A stretch of DNA of 63,832 nucleotides from Pelargonium nanum (Eukaryota > Streptophyta > Magnoliopsida > Geraniales > Geraniaceae), in the NCBI GenBank assembly GCA_036897485.1, contig JAYMTF010000049.1, positions 1-63,832 on the forward strand. The letters run 5' to 3'. The notes under the pieces were generated by a model that saw only the letters and a list, made by a program, of their open reading frames with translations, had not been told where the DNA came from and searched no databases. Made by a program: the position numbers and the translations under genes. This document shows, piece after piece, positions 28,454-41,080 of the stretch; positions within the stretch are counted from its first letter, which is position 1, and every line of letters begins with the position of its first letter.

Positions 28454-30232
28454 TTTTTGAAAACCGAATTATAAGGTATTCGCTTTTTCTAGGGTTCTTT
28501 GAAAACTTGTCCTTTGATCTTTCAGTTATGTCCCATTCATACATTTATAGACTGGTAGGATATGAGACTTCCAAAGCAATTATATTTAGTCTTCGAATGC
28601 CCTATTTATAATATAAAGCTCTACTAGACTAGGGTAAGGTTTCCGTAATATATGAGAGAGGTTTTTAGTACTTAAAACCTAGAGAAATTCCATGAATCTA
28701 TTCTATATTGTGGTATGTAGTAAAGGGGTTTCTAAATGTATATAAAATCCTTAATTAGCTAATGAGATTTCCAGATATAATAAAGAAATTAAGTAAGAGT
28801 GTATCGATGTCAAGTAATGAATTCCCTTAGTCTCGATTTGAATCACTTAAATAGACAATCCTTTTATAGATTCATTCACTTTTCATTTAAGAATGCTATA
28901 TGCTATCCCAATGAAGGGGGCCCTCCAGAAGCTTCTTCGGATGTAATTAGCTTAAACTTAAAAGAGGCTTTGCGGACCTAGTTTAGCTTTCCTATTTTGA
29001 CAACTCTACCTAAGGCTTTATCTGGATAGACCAACACCGGTCTTACTTCAGAAAGAGTATACTTTAAAGAGGTTTATATAGGCAGGCTTTTACTAAAGAG
29101 GGAAATAAATCAAAAAAGAGAAAAGCCGGTTAAGGGCCTTTATAGTAGTATAGCTTTATAGCCAAAGTAAAAGAACTAAAGGAAATAAGCTACTTCGCTG
29201 CCTTAGACTCTTATATAGCAATAGGAACACCCAAACAAGAAATTGGCACAAGTCAGTCTTTTACATTTAGCAGAATCTCCTCAAAAATTTCGTTAATAAT
29301 AAACTGACTCTCTGAGACCTCTAAAAATTATGTCTGGTTTCTACCTAAAAAGTGGTTTTTAAAAGGGATATCTATATTCACTGGAATTTGATACCTCGCA
29401 AAACTAAGAGACGTCTATAGTATAGTTTTTTTAAAGCTATCACTGAAAGAGTCCTCTATATTTTATATAATACATAGGCACCAAAGACAGGAAGTACTCT
29501 ATTTTACTGTTCCTTTTTTTAAGTACTACACTAGCTCACTTATAAACTAAGTAAACTCCACATAAATTACTACGTGAGCCTAATGTTTACCTTTTGAAAG
29601 TACTCATAAATTAAATTTAGTCCAGCATAATTGGGAAATCCATACTTTTTTTTCTACAATTTCTAGTTGATTTCTCCTACGGAATGCTTTTTAGGACGAA
29701 ACCCATGGAAAACCCTTTTCAGTAAATATAAGGGGCTCCTTTTTTACTCCGCGATACCCTTTAAGGGTTAAGTTTTCTGGAACCTCTACACAAAACCTGT
29801 ATGCTTCGTGAGTGCTTTCAAAGGGTAATGAATCCCATAACTGAAGAGATGCACAAAGGGGCTCATTTAGTAAGAAAGGGGAGCAGGACCGGACTTGACA
29901 ATAGCCTGGGAGCTTCTGGAGAGACAGTTAGCACCTAAATAAAATAGGGAATCCCGTACTCTAATCTTGTTATTATGCCCTTTTAATATCAATAATCCTA
30001 ACTAATTTACAGGAGCTTAGCTTCGTGTTGAAGTATAGGGTGCCATAATAGTGTTGAAAGGGCTTTATCACTAGAGTTTCATGACTATCTAAAAGTTGGG
30101 TACTGAATAAATTGGGATTAGTTTACTTTTTACTAAAAAAAATATATATAATCTAAAAAAGTTGCTTAAAAGACGGAGTCCTCTTCTTTTTTTCTGCTTC
30201 ACACTTACTTACTATAACGTGACCAAAGCATT

Positions 30233-30252
30233 GGCAGTCAAGGGCAGTCAAG
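30233..30252. repeat. Perfect tandem duplication of 10 bp
   Basis: GGCAGTCAAG occurs twice in direct succession. It lies in a small island that looks less AT-rich than the spacer around it. Replication slippage is the simplest cause. Confidence 0.65.
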
Positions 30253-33200
30253 TGTTGTTGAAACTAATGGAACTCTAAAATTCTTTTTGATATCGCGAAT
30301 CGAAGCTGTTGTCCATCTGTGTCCCTGTAATTTATTGCAAGCATTTCCTGAAGGAGTCAGATAATAGTAAGAGAATAAGAAGGTATTGGTAGTTTATTCA
30401 GATTCTCGTTCAGTATTAGTGAATTAAAACGCGCCTGATTAAAATGGATTTAAATCTAGGGTAAATCCAGTAGTAGTCCTAAACTTTCCTACCTATCTTC
30501 AGACAGAGTTAATTCTGCCACCAGACTCTTAATTCAAGACAAACTCCCCTGCGAGCACTTGGCTATTAATCAGGTTTCATATATTTTATCATACAGCAAC
30601 AACAATACAGATATACTTCTGGATTGTATCCCGCATTTTTAGTTACTAGGATTCTTGGTAAACGCCTTTTGAACTTCTCGTATTTGTATAAATCTGCATC
30701 TGACCTACAAGGGTTGGGAATCCTGTTTGCAGGAGCCTTGGCTGGTGTTATTTTGGTTTATAGTTGCCAAACTACGGGTATACATAGCAAAAGTAATACG
30801 GATCCGTGTAATATAAATCTATAATTTTTTATAAAAAATACCAATTGTTAACAGCATGAAAGAACATAGTCCAAGATATCCTGATATCTAAGGACCCCCC
30901 TTCATAGGTTGCTTGCCCCTATAATAATATATCTACTAGCTAAGAAAAGTTTAAAAGTCCTATATTAGTAACTCTTACTGAATATTGAGAGTTCTACTCA
31001 GATTATAACCTACTCGTGCTGTGAAAAGGATCTTGTTCAAAAAGGGAGAGTTCTATAAAACCAATGAGATAAGATATGTAAGAAAAAAGCCTAAGAAATT
31101 CTTTAATAAGAAGCGCACTCAGTATAACTATAATGGTAATTTATATTTTGTACAATACCAAGTACAAAATACCGTAACACCAACACACCCTGGGCGAGAT
31201 TTCTCGATGCAGTATCACAAACACGAGACTTTTTGCACGTTCTAGCATGAAAATAAGGTACCACGAAGGTTACCCTTAATCGGATTAAGGATTAGGTCTA
31301 TTTACTAAGGCTTGACCCAGCCTCGTTCTAAATTGAAGCAATTAAATGAATTTGGAGTTCTATGTAAGGTATCGAGCAACGCTTATGGGCTTTTTGTAGA
31401 GATAAGGAGATCTTTTTATAAAAATTGAATCAAATGTAATTTACTAGATTCTTACTCAGTCAGGGTATAACTTCCAACAGATGGAATAAAGGAATAACCA
31501 TTTGCGCTTTAAGACACGGGTACCCCTTTTTCCTAGAGCTTTTTTATTTATTTCACCGAAATTTTTATCGATGTCAGAATAAACACAAGATACTACTCCA
31601 CCAAAAATTAGTTATCCTATCAATAAGGTTTATATCAGAAATACACTAAACAAGGACTCACAAGTATATGGAAAGAATTCGACCTACTGCACTACCTTTT
31701 TCTTTAAATTACTCCGAACTCTATTCTAGAAAAGGAGTCTTGTTACTTACAACTTCGGGGTTCCCCTTTTATTCTGAATATCTTTCAATTTAGGGGTAAT
31801 AGAGTAACTGGGGCAAGTCCTAATATGGCCTCGTTTATGGAACATTTACTTTTTAAAAAAGGTCCTCCTTTTGCAAATTAGCTTAAGATATTGCTTCGTA
31901 AAGGTTGTAATTCTAATAGTTATAGAAAGCTCCTAAGTATTTAGTAGGAATATTTAGATTAGTCTGGAACACAAAAAAATGAGAATTTACTGGAAAAATT
32001 AGTAATATAAACAGGATATAATAAGGGATAAAATAACCCAGTGTATAAGTTTGACGGAAGCCCTACAATTTGGTTGTCATAATGAACGAGACTCTAATAG
32101 ATTTAAGTTAAGTTTTTAGATTTAGAGAACTCGGGAGTAAAAAGAGAGTAGGTCTAAACATAAATACGCATTTTATAATTTTAGGTGTGATGCTTTATTA
32201 GCTTGTATAATCCCAATTTCAAAACTACTATTGAAAGGAATCCGTGCTTAGGGCATTCCTCTTTAGTGTTTTCATAATACAAACTCCTTTTATCTCAAGT
32301 AGGAAGCATGCTTAGAAAAAACTTTTTGTTTTTATTTTATTCAAAGATATAGTTACAGGTTAATGCAGAACAAAGTATGAAGTATGAATGAGACCTCTTT
32401 TTGGGATTCTTGATTATAGTCAAATTTCTTTCTAGGGCTTTTGTAGCCAACTAGTTTGAGTTTATTTTCATCTGTATCAAACGAGCAACTAGCGGTTTAG
32501 TTAAATCAAATAATAGTTTTTCTGGCAAAAGCAAAAGTATTAATATACATAACTTTTGATTACTTACGATATGAAACTTAGCTGGGCTTGTTTTATAAAA
32601 CAGGTTTTACTTTTATAATTAAATAAAATTGGTTTATGAATTTTTGTTTGCTTAAGTAAGCCGCTTGTAAGACAATGTGAATGGAGTTCGGGAACAATGC
32701 AAGTCCATGATAAGATCAAATTCGATCCTATAAAGTAAAATTCCCCGGTTTAAGAATACGATAATATATCTTGCTTATATAAGTAGATTATAAAGATTGC
32801 TCTAGTAGACCTTTGCTTAGAGACCCCTCGTTAGAAGAAGACTTAGGTTTGTAACCCTTATCGTTTTAATACACTAGTAAGTAAAAGGCTTCTCCCCGGG
32901 CCTATACACATAACATAAAGCCTCGATCTCCTCTAAGATTTTTTCATATATTAAGTTCACTTTATGTGTTAAACTGTCTCTTTCTTTATTACCGGTTCCT
33001 GAGTTATCCTTTTATCTTTCTTAAGTTTCTTATCCTTAAGGACTTAAGGAATTCTGATGCCTTCTTCTTATTTTTTTGCTTGTATGTACTCTTCCTATAA
33101 ACCCCTTTCAGATAAGCTTACAAGATCCGTAGATTAACCCAGGCTGAACTGCATTAAAATAAAGAGTAAAAAACCTATAATCTGAATACTAAACCTTCTA

Positions 33201-33958
33201 AAAACAAGGCTAACATAGTAAAAATGGCTACCTAAATTAGGACCGTCTTGTCCAGTAGGTACGAAAAATAGGGGTTCGGGCTAATAGGATTCTTCAAATC
33301 CCCGGTATAGAAATCTAAAAGACTTATCCCAGAATTAAACAAATTAAAAAACATCGGTATAATCTTAAGGGAACCTCCACTCTTTCCGCGGGACCCTTGA
33401 AAATCTTTAAACTTACTGCGGATTCTCAGGGAATTTTCCCCCTTTATTACTTTATCGACTTTCCGTAGTACAGGAAGCTTCTGAAATTAAAGCAACTGGG
33501 ACTTTCATCTTGCAGTATTTAGTAAATTGCGAAGTCTAAAGGATCCTAATTCTAATTATACAGTAAGAGCTTCGTCTTTTTTACGGAGTCTGGGAAAGCG
33601 CCCTAATTAATACCAGAAAAACTTTATATACATTTGACCCTTACTAATAAAGGGAAACTCCTATGAAGAAATTTTTTTGCATTGGAAACCCTTTATTTCT
33701 CATAAACGCCTAGATAATGCCTTATATAATAGTTGAATTTTATAACATATCTCTCTTTGTATGTCAGAGTCCTTTAAATTAATTGGGCTCTTTTGTCAGT
33801 AATATTGTGACTTTACTTTTACACGGTGCCTGGTACTCCTTTAGTTCTTATTCTCTATTAAGCGGGCCTGTCAAGTTGGAAATTCATGATTGATAATGAC
33901 TATATTCAGTGCTACTTATTAAAATACCAATTATTCGTATTCTAGCTATGGCTTTTTT

Positions 33959-33978
33959 GATGTATTAAGATGTATTAA
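33959..33978. repeat. Perfect tandem duplication of 10 bp
   Basis: GATGTATTAA occurs twice in direct succession. It has the same unit length as the duplication at 30,233 but an unrelated sequence. Confidence 0.65.
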
Positions 33979-36900
33979 AAATCTATTTAATTAAAAAATG
34001 AAAGGAGGAATTTCCGGGTTTCTAGTTTTTCCGACTACTGGGATGAAAATACAATAGGGTAGGAGGGCGGCAGTAACTTTGCGTAAAAAGTATTGAGCTT
34101 TAGTATTTAGGATAAGTGACTCGACAAAGGTATAGCATTATTGTAATATACAGTAAGTCTTATTCAGGTTAGGTCTTCCTAAAGGAGTATTGGCTGGGAT
34201 TTAAAACATACACTTTTGTATCATTCGCTAATTATAGACTCTTCTTAATTCTATCTTTGCTTGTTCTGAATCTGGATTAATGTTCGATTTCTATCCTTTG
34301 TTTCACTATATTTTTATTATTCCAGACTTCGGTCATTTATGAAAGTAAAACTAGATAATTAGCTCCCTTTCTAGATATGCCCGGGTACCGAATTTCAATC
34401 TCTGTTATTGTGTTTAGCCTTTTCTTCAATGTTCCTGATAAAAGCCCGGCACCACTGCTTTGTAAATAGAACAATGGAATCTCAGTTAAACCCAATTTTG
34501 GGGTTTATCCTATCGGCGTCGACTTACCGTCTAACTACACCCAGTTTTTTGTTACCTAAATCCTTTTTTTAATCCAGCAAATAAAACAGTTTACAATAAT
34601 ACATGATATAACAACCACCAATAACAAGAAAAAAATGAAAGAATAAAAAAGAATTAATTAAGGGAAGTATCTAAAAACCCTCTGTGTGACTCTGTGAATT
34701 CCATATAATTTTTTATAGAGTAATGGTTAACTTTAGCTTAAAGGATCCCATATTTAGTATATTGAAAAAAGGGGTTTCTTACTCTAGATAGAAGAGGTAT
34801 TGTTCCTTGGTTAGAGGATTGAAAGACTTAATTGTTCGTAGTAATAAGGGATATCCACTATCAGTTTTAATAAGTATATACAACAAAAAAGAAGGGGTTT
34901 AGAGTTATTAAAGTTGTCAAAATGGAGTATACTCTATTGATACTTCTAAGAGGAGCTTGAGAATTCGGTAATAAGTTTAGAAAATGTAATACAAAAAACA
35001 ATATTTCTTTAGATTAGCTCTCGCGCCTCGGGACTTCCTTAAGCAGGATTCGCGGTTTTGGCAGGTTCCCTTGATAGGATTTTCGTTGGTAAAGGGACAG
35101 CTTTATTTTTTATGTGTCCAATACAGGATATAAGAGTTTTTCTACTAAAAGGACTCTCTTAGGCTAGGTTAAAGAGAATAGATGATCACAAAGCTATATT
35201 ACAACGGATCGCTTTTTATAAACTCCCCACCTACTTCTTAGAAATACCAAGTAACAAATAAAATTCTTTTTATCAAGATTTTTTAGTAGGGTATCCTATA
35301 CTTTGAAATCGAATAGATAGGCAGGCGTGAGATGCGTATTACACTTCTACTATCTACAGAATTAGAGCTCAATTTAAGTATTATAAAAAGTTAACTTATT
35401 CATTTTAATTTTACAGCTTTGGAACTACTAGGTATTTCTTGAGTCGTCTTACCTTAACGGATTTACAGTAACTCAGCTCTTCAGTTATACAAAGAAATTG
35501 GGCGCTGTAGAGCAATCCCTTCATTCATATTTTTAATAACTTTAAGATTAATCACAACAAGTAAAAGGTATAAAAAGTTATTGCTTTAATTTTTCCTTAG
35601 GATAAGTGCTTGGAGATCCCCGCTTAGGTACTACTTAAGAGTTTTATGAATCTAAAAGTTTGTATTTTATAATACAAAAAGATCCACTTTAAGGTTAAAA
35701 AAGGAGTAGGCCCCTGGGTTTCACTAGAAAAAGTATCTCAAATTTAATTTATAAGAAAAGCTTGACTAAAAGTTAATTTCATAAAGGGTAGTAATTTGAC
35801 ACTCACGTTTGATCTAAATTTAATATAACAGTAACTTATAAAAGGGTCCTGAGCTTGCCATAAACGCCCCGCTCCTTAACCTTTCGACAACGTGTTTACC
35901 GGTACTCTTTTTAAAAGGAAACTTCTTATAAAATCCACAGTAAATCGGAACTTAAGCCTGGCACTAAAACTAGCTTTATACTTAAACCCAAGAAAGCCCT
36001 ATATTTAGAATAAGGCTAGTATTCCATAACATATATATAAAGTTAGACTCTCTAACTTCCTTGATTTACTAAACCGCTAAAACAAAAAGAACAAGTAACC
36101 CAATTCTAAATTCCCTATAGAAAGGAATTCGGTTTTACTGATAAGACTTTCTTTGCTAGAATGAGGAACAATTCCTACTAATTATTAATATTTTACAGCA
36201 AAAATACTTTATTAAAATTATATTTCAAGTGATTATTACTTAGATTAAGTTCCTGAAAAGGCGATAAACATCTAGTTCAGGATAAAACGTCCTGATATCC
36301 TTTGTGTACCCCTAAGCTTTCATATCAGTATAAGGATGTATAGGAGGTTAAACTGTATTCATTTAGGGAAAAGTCAAATTGAAAACTAATATATCTCATA
36401 CTATCCCTTAAAATGCTTTACTCAGGGTACATATCTAATTAAAAAGAATTCTTTCAGACTATGGGAATGAACTACTTTTGTTACCTTATTAGGATTCCAC
36501 TAGTTTAGTGTAAAGTAAACATATGAGAAAGCTTTAGAGGACCTCATTCTTAGTACAACCCCCTAACAGATTAGGACTTCTTATCTATACCCCAGGCTCT
36601 AAATTACACTTCTTTTTTAAAGTCTTTATTTAAAATTTTAAAAAAGGCTAGGAAGAATAGATCTGGATTAAAGCAAACAGTGCCATAGTTATTATCTAGA
36701 AAAGCATTTATTGCCAGTTTAGGGTGCTTGTAAGGTGTTGGTACATTTGAAGCTTTTAGAGCCAATATTCACTATATAATTTTCTTATCCCGGTTAGTTA
36801 CAGAGGCAGCACAGTAAGATCTTTCCCTTTCTCTTACACCGCAAAGTAGGGCGGTGTTGGCGGGCCCTTTCACTCTTAATTTAACAGGGTTTTAAGGACT

Positions 36901-39900
36901 CTATTCTTCGATACGGATACTATATATTAAGAAACCCGCAATAAAGAAAGCTCCAGAGCAACTAATTGATATTGGGGTAGAACTCCTTGGTATGGCAAAA
37001 GCAGGAATCCCTTTACGGGGTTAGTCATTAAATTTATTTAATAAATGAGTTCTCCAGGATTCATCTTTACTATATATACACAAAGCATATAAAAATATAC
37101 TTATGCTTGTGGAGTAGGAAGAAGGCGCTTATATATGACCTTATTAGGCATGCACGCAAAAACTTTTTCAATCTTTTTTTTACCGGCTTTGATGGATTTT
37201 TATCAGCTCTAGAAAAAGGCACTTGCTAAATTAATAAATAAAAGTTACATTACTTCATGATAGTCTAATAGAAGTTTTATGGGCCAATTCCTTTTTAGTT
37301 TACGTCTCTCTCCTTTACTGTCACAGATACGAGTAGTAGATTTCCATTTTACAGTAGTATCTCGTAGTACTTGTATATAATTCTCTTGGAACGCTTTCTT
37401 ACCCTTATACTATTGCTTCTCCTGTCTTTCTAATACTTTTTAGTACACTTTCCTGTGGTATTATACAAAGTACTCCATATCTGTGTATGTCTGTAGAAAG
37501 GCAGAAGATTTAGTCCTCATTATTATCTTAACCATAGGCTCAAAAACGTTATAACAGGGATATCAGAAGACCTTTTATACATACCTTCCATTTTATACAG
37601 AATTTAAATGGAATCTAAGTAGATGTATATGTTAGGAGAACGGGTTTTAGAAAAAGTATACGTAGAAGAATAGGCTTGTGTATTTTAGGAACTAGATAAG
37701 CAAAGGATTTCAGTTTTTAAGAATAAGTAAATAAAAATGAAACTTGGTTTGGTTAAAAAATTAGGAAAGCTTCTCATAAAAAGACATCAAAATAAGGGGC
37801 GCTCAAAAGCTCTACTTAGAAGTTCTTACTTTGATCCTTATTTTTAGGTACTGGAAGTTTTAAAACCCACTATCTTAGACTTACTTTTTAGTAAGAAGCA
37901 TACAGGCGAAGTCCTACTAGATCCACACATTTTGCTGCTCTTAGGAGTTAATCTGAATGGCACCAGCATAGAAACGAAACATAGAGTTACAAAATTACCT
38001 CAAACTGATTTACTAGGTATTTGTCATATCCCAGTAAATTAGGGGTTCTTTATATTACCCTGTGATAATAGTCTTACAATTAGGATATTCGCATGGCATA
38101 AAAAACATATTTATTACCCTACCCTTGCAACTTCTGTACAATAAAGCGATTAAAGTGCTCCACAATAGGAGGGTGCTTTAGACTGACTACAAAAATTTTA
38201 TCAATTTAGTAACAGCAAGGTCTATATTTAACCCTAAACCCAGTCCAATAATATATTAACTTTGAAAAAACTAGATTAGGGGTAGTTCACTTATTTATTC
38301 CCTAAATTTTCCTCAAACCTTGCAAGTACCCTTACATCCAAGGAAAGTAGTAACAACAAAAAAGTATATCTTGTTTATTCATGTAATTTATACAATATCT
38401 CAGATTCTCTAATAAAGTACTGAACATCGGGATATCCTAAATCCAGTATATACATAATTATTTGTTAAATGCCAAAAAAAAGAGCGCCTATATAACAAGG
38501 AAACAGAGTATAGTATAGTTCTGAATCGGGTCACTGCTAGGTATTGCGGGATTAAATTCTATTTAAAAGGGACCTAGTGCTTGTATTTTATAAGCTCTGG
38601 CCATTACGATTATTCGGAAATTCTTTAGTTATCCCTTTGACTTTAAAGGTTATAATCGCAGGACTCCTTTTCTCACGCTATGAAAGTGTAGTCAATTTTC
38701 ACTTACAAGCGTGGGTTTGAATCGAATTAAGTATGATAAGTCACCCTACTTAATCCGGCTCTAAGGGAAACTTTACTATCTGCGATAGGGCCGTTGTTAG
38801 CTAGTTTCCAAGAGTTAAAGAAGGTTAGAAACCTGAAGAGACCACAGAGGTTAGCCCAGAAAAAAGCGAAGCGATTCGTTATTACTTTATTAAGCATCAA
38901 AAGATTTACGATACCGCAGGAATACTCCGAATATACTCTAAACTTTAAATTTAATTGTTGGAGTCCTTTTTATATAATCTTTATCCTTGTTCTCTATTAT
39001 AGCTATAGCTTATTTTGCATCGAGCAGCAGAGCTTCTATATATATAGTAGGTAAACTATAAAAAATTGCTAGAATCCACGAAAAAGGGCTCTATAGAACA
39101 GGTTTACTAGCGAATGTATTGTGTTACAAATTGGAGTAATTTTTAGACTTTGTATTGTTCAAGAAGTCTGGTTATACTGAAATGTCTACGAGCTAGAAAT
39201 GCTTTAAAACCTCAAAGATTCTTATATACATATTGATTATAGTCCAATTTCTCTACAAACTTATAGCTAGTTTTGTGGGTTACAGAGTTACGAGTCTTGC
39301 TTCTTAAGTTTAAAAAGAAATCTATACTATAATATAATACTAGACCCTAATCAAGAATTCCATGTTCTAAAACGAGTTTACAAGGATAGTTTTTCCATAA
39401 GGTATAAACCCCAATCCAATAAAGTAGTTAACGAGAAACTCAGTTGAGTGTAGGGCATAGCAGCACACTTGAAAAAAAAAGAGAACTAAAAAAACGGGTA
39501 CTCTACTTCGTTAAATTACCGAATTGGGTTGTGAGATTTATTTGAACAGGGACTTGTTGGGTTTTTTATTACTATTAAAGTATAAGAATAATATTGTATA
39601 GTTAGAAAAGAAAGGAAATCGAGCTTAAAAGAGGTAAGGGGGTACCCCAAAAACCATCCTTAGAAGCCCTTGGCATAAAAACTCTGTCCTAAGCAGGATT
39701 TAGCCAGCCCATATTAAGAAATCCTTTTCCTATAGTATAGGTTACATTTGAAAGCGGCTAAACTAGAGCAGTCTTCTAGAAGATATATCTATCATAGTAC
39801 CTTATAATCTTAAAGTAAGGAGGAACCCGATAAAAGCTGTACTTGTGTAAAAAAATATGTTAAAATGTCTTTTTTACAATAAGAACCTACTTTCAAAAAG

Positions 39901-41007
39901 TCTAGTTTAAACTATTTTATAAAGAGATCCCGGTTCCAAATTATATCATTACCCGATTTCATCTATCAGAATTAAAAATTTTTGAGTGGGTTAAATTATA
40001 GGAGGGTTACACATCTGTTGTGTCGAGTGAAGGCGAAGGCGGTGCTTTTATTACTAATATATATATGACTGGGCTTGCACCCTTAGCTAATGCTTGCCAG
40101 CTCGGGCTTGTTTTCGAACTTGAGCTAAATATTTTCTATTTCAAGGTTTTCAGGTTTATACACGAATAGAATTGAGTAGGGAAAGTGCTAGGATTAAAGC
40201 TATTCCTATATGGGGTCCTCCAAGCCAGCTACTTACTGGTGGGATTATCACTGGCTCTGTACTAGTACTCGGATTTTGTTTATAAATTACCCTTAACTTA
40301 GCAAGTGCTCTAAATCGAACGTATTCCCTTCTTTCCTAGGGAATTTCACTTACATACAGGTTAGAGAGTTAAAGGACACGCATTTTCATATTAAGCTAGG
40401 GCTAACTAGATTCAGAGTTTTTGCTATACAATATTACTAAGTATGAGTTCTCTACTAGGAAGCGCCGTTGACAAGGATCGGGGAAATTTCTTGTGTTGGA
40501 AATAAAACCTACATATTTGCTAAGATAAATGATTGAAGTTAAGGAGATGTACTGCGAGCTCTTTTTAGGATTTTGTACTTTAAACAAATACCAAAATAAA
40601 GTTTTATTAAGGACTGGCAAGATATTCCTTTGTATATAGTACTTTTCGGAAATAGTATTGTAGAATAAAGTGCAATTTTATTATGCTTACCGTTAAGCAG
40701 AAATTAGTAAAGACTGTATAAATTGAGGGATATAGTTAAGGCATTCATAGTATCTAAGAATAGTTACACCTGGCTTAACCCTTAACTTGTGATATAAGAG
40801 GAAATCCGGGAGGGTTATTTTTGTATATAGAATTAGCTCACAAGAGTATCGTAGTAAAAGGGTTGATAAGCTAAAATTAGCCGGATTATAAAATCTTGTA
40901 GGCGACACAGCTAGACATTAATTGTTAATGTATAAAATCTGTAAAAGCCCTAGCTTAATATGAAAATGCGTGTCGTGTCATATATTATTATTATTTAGTA
41001 ATTTTAT

Positions 41008-41080
41008 GGGTGTATAGCTCAGTTGGTAGAGCGCTGGGCTTTTAATCTAATGACCGTAGGTTCAAGTCCTGTTACTAACC
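41008..41080 (+). pseudogene. tRNA-Lys (UUU)-like sequence, probably not functional
   Basis: GGGTGTATAGCTCAGTTGGTAGAGC and the anticodon loop CTTTTAA (anticodon TTT) match plant mitochondrial trnK-UUU, and the D-arm GCTC/GAGC is intact. The anticodon stem CTGGG/TCTAA keeps four of five pairs if G-T is allowed. The T-arm GTAGG/CCTGT pairs fully with two G-T or T-G pairs. The acceptor fails: GGGTGTA against TACTAAC gives three mismatches in the middle. A register with one bulged base restores most pairs but is not canonical. It is the best preserved of three Lys-type sequences in the window (also 4543 and 3' half at 52,051). It could be a recent pseudogene or a tRNA rescued by editing of the acceptor. 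Confidence 0.6.

Larger units (their letters stand above)
28454..41007. other. AT-rich spacer without recognisable genes
   Basis: No recognisable gene in 12.5 kb. Frames of 60-86 codons on the plus strand (28,799; 30,624; 31,021; 38,794) and two of 71-72 codons on the minus strand (40,402-40,908) show no known motif. About 30,180-30,800 seems less AT-rich than its surroundings and includes a 10-bp tandem duplication. A T-arm-like fragment (GTGGGTTTGAATCG) lies near 38,705. GGAGTCC/GGACTCC cores are at 30,175 and 38,661, and a GGGGTACCCC palindrome is at 39,639-39,648. Confidence 0.5.

Noticed and set aside
30624..30824. 66-codon frame with a glycine- and alanine-rich hydrophobic segment, resembling ATP synthase subunit 9 at first sight
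   Set aside because: It lacks the conserved acidic residue in context, the loop motif and the alternating glycine pattern of subunit c.
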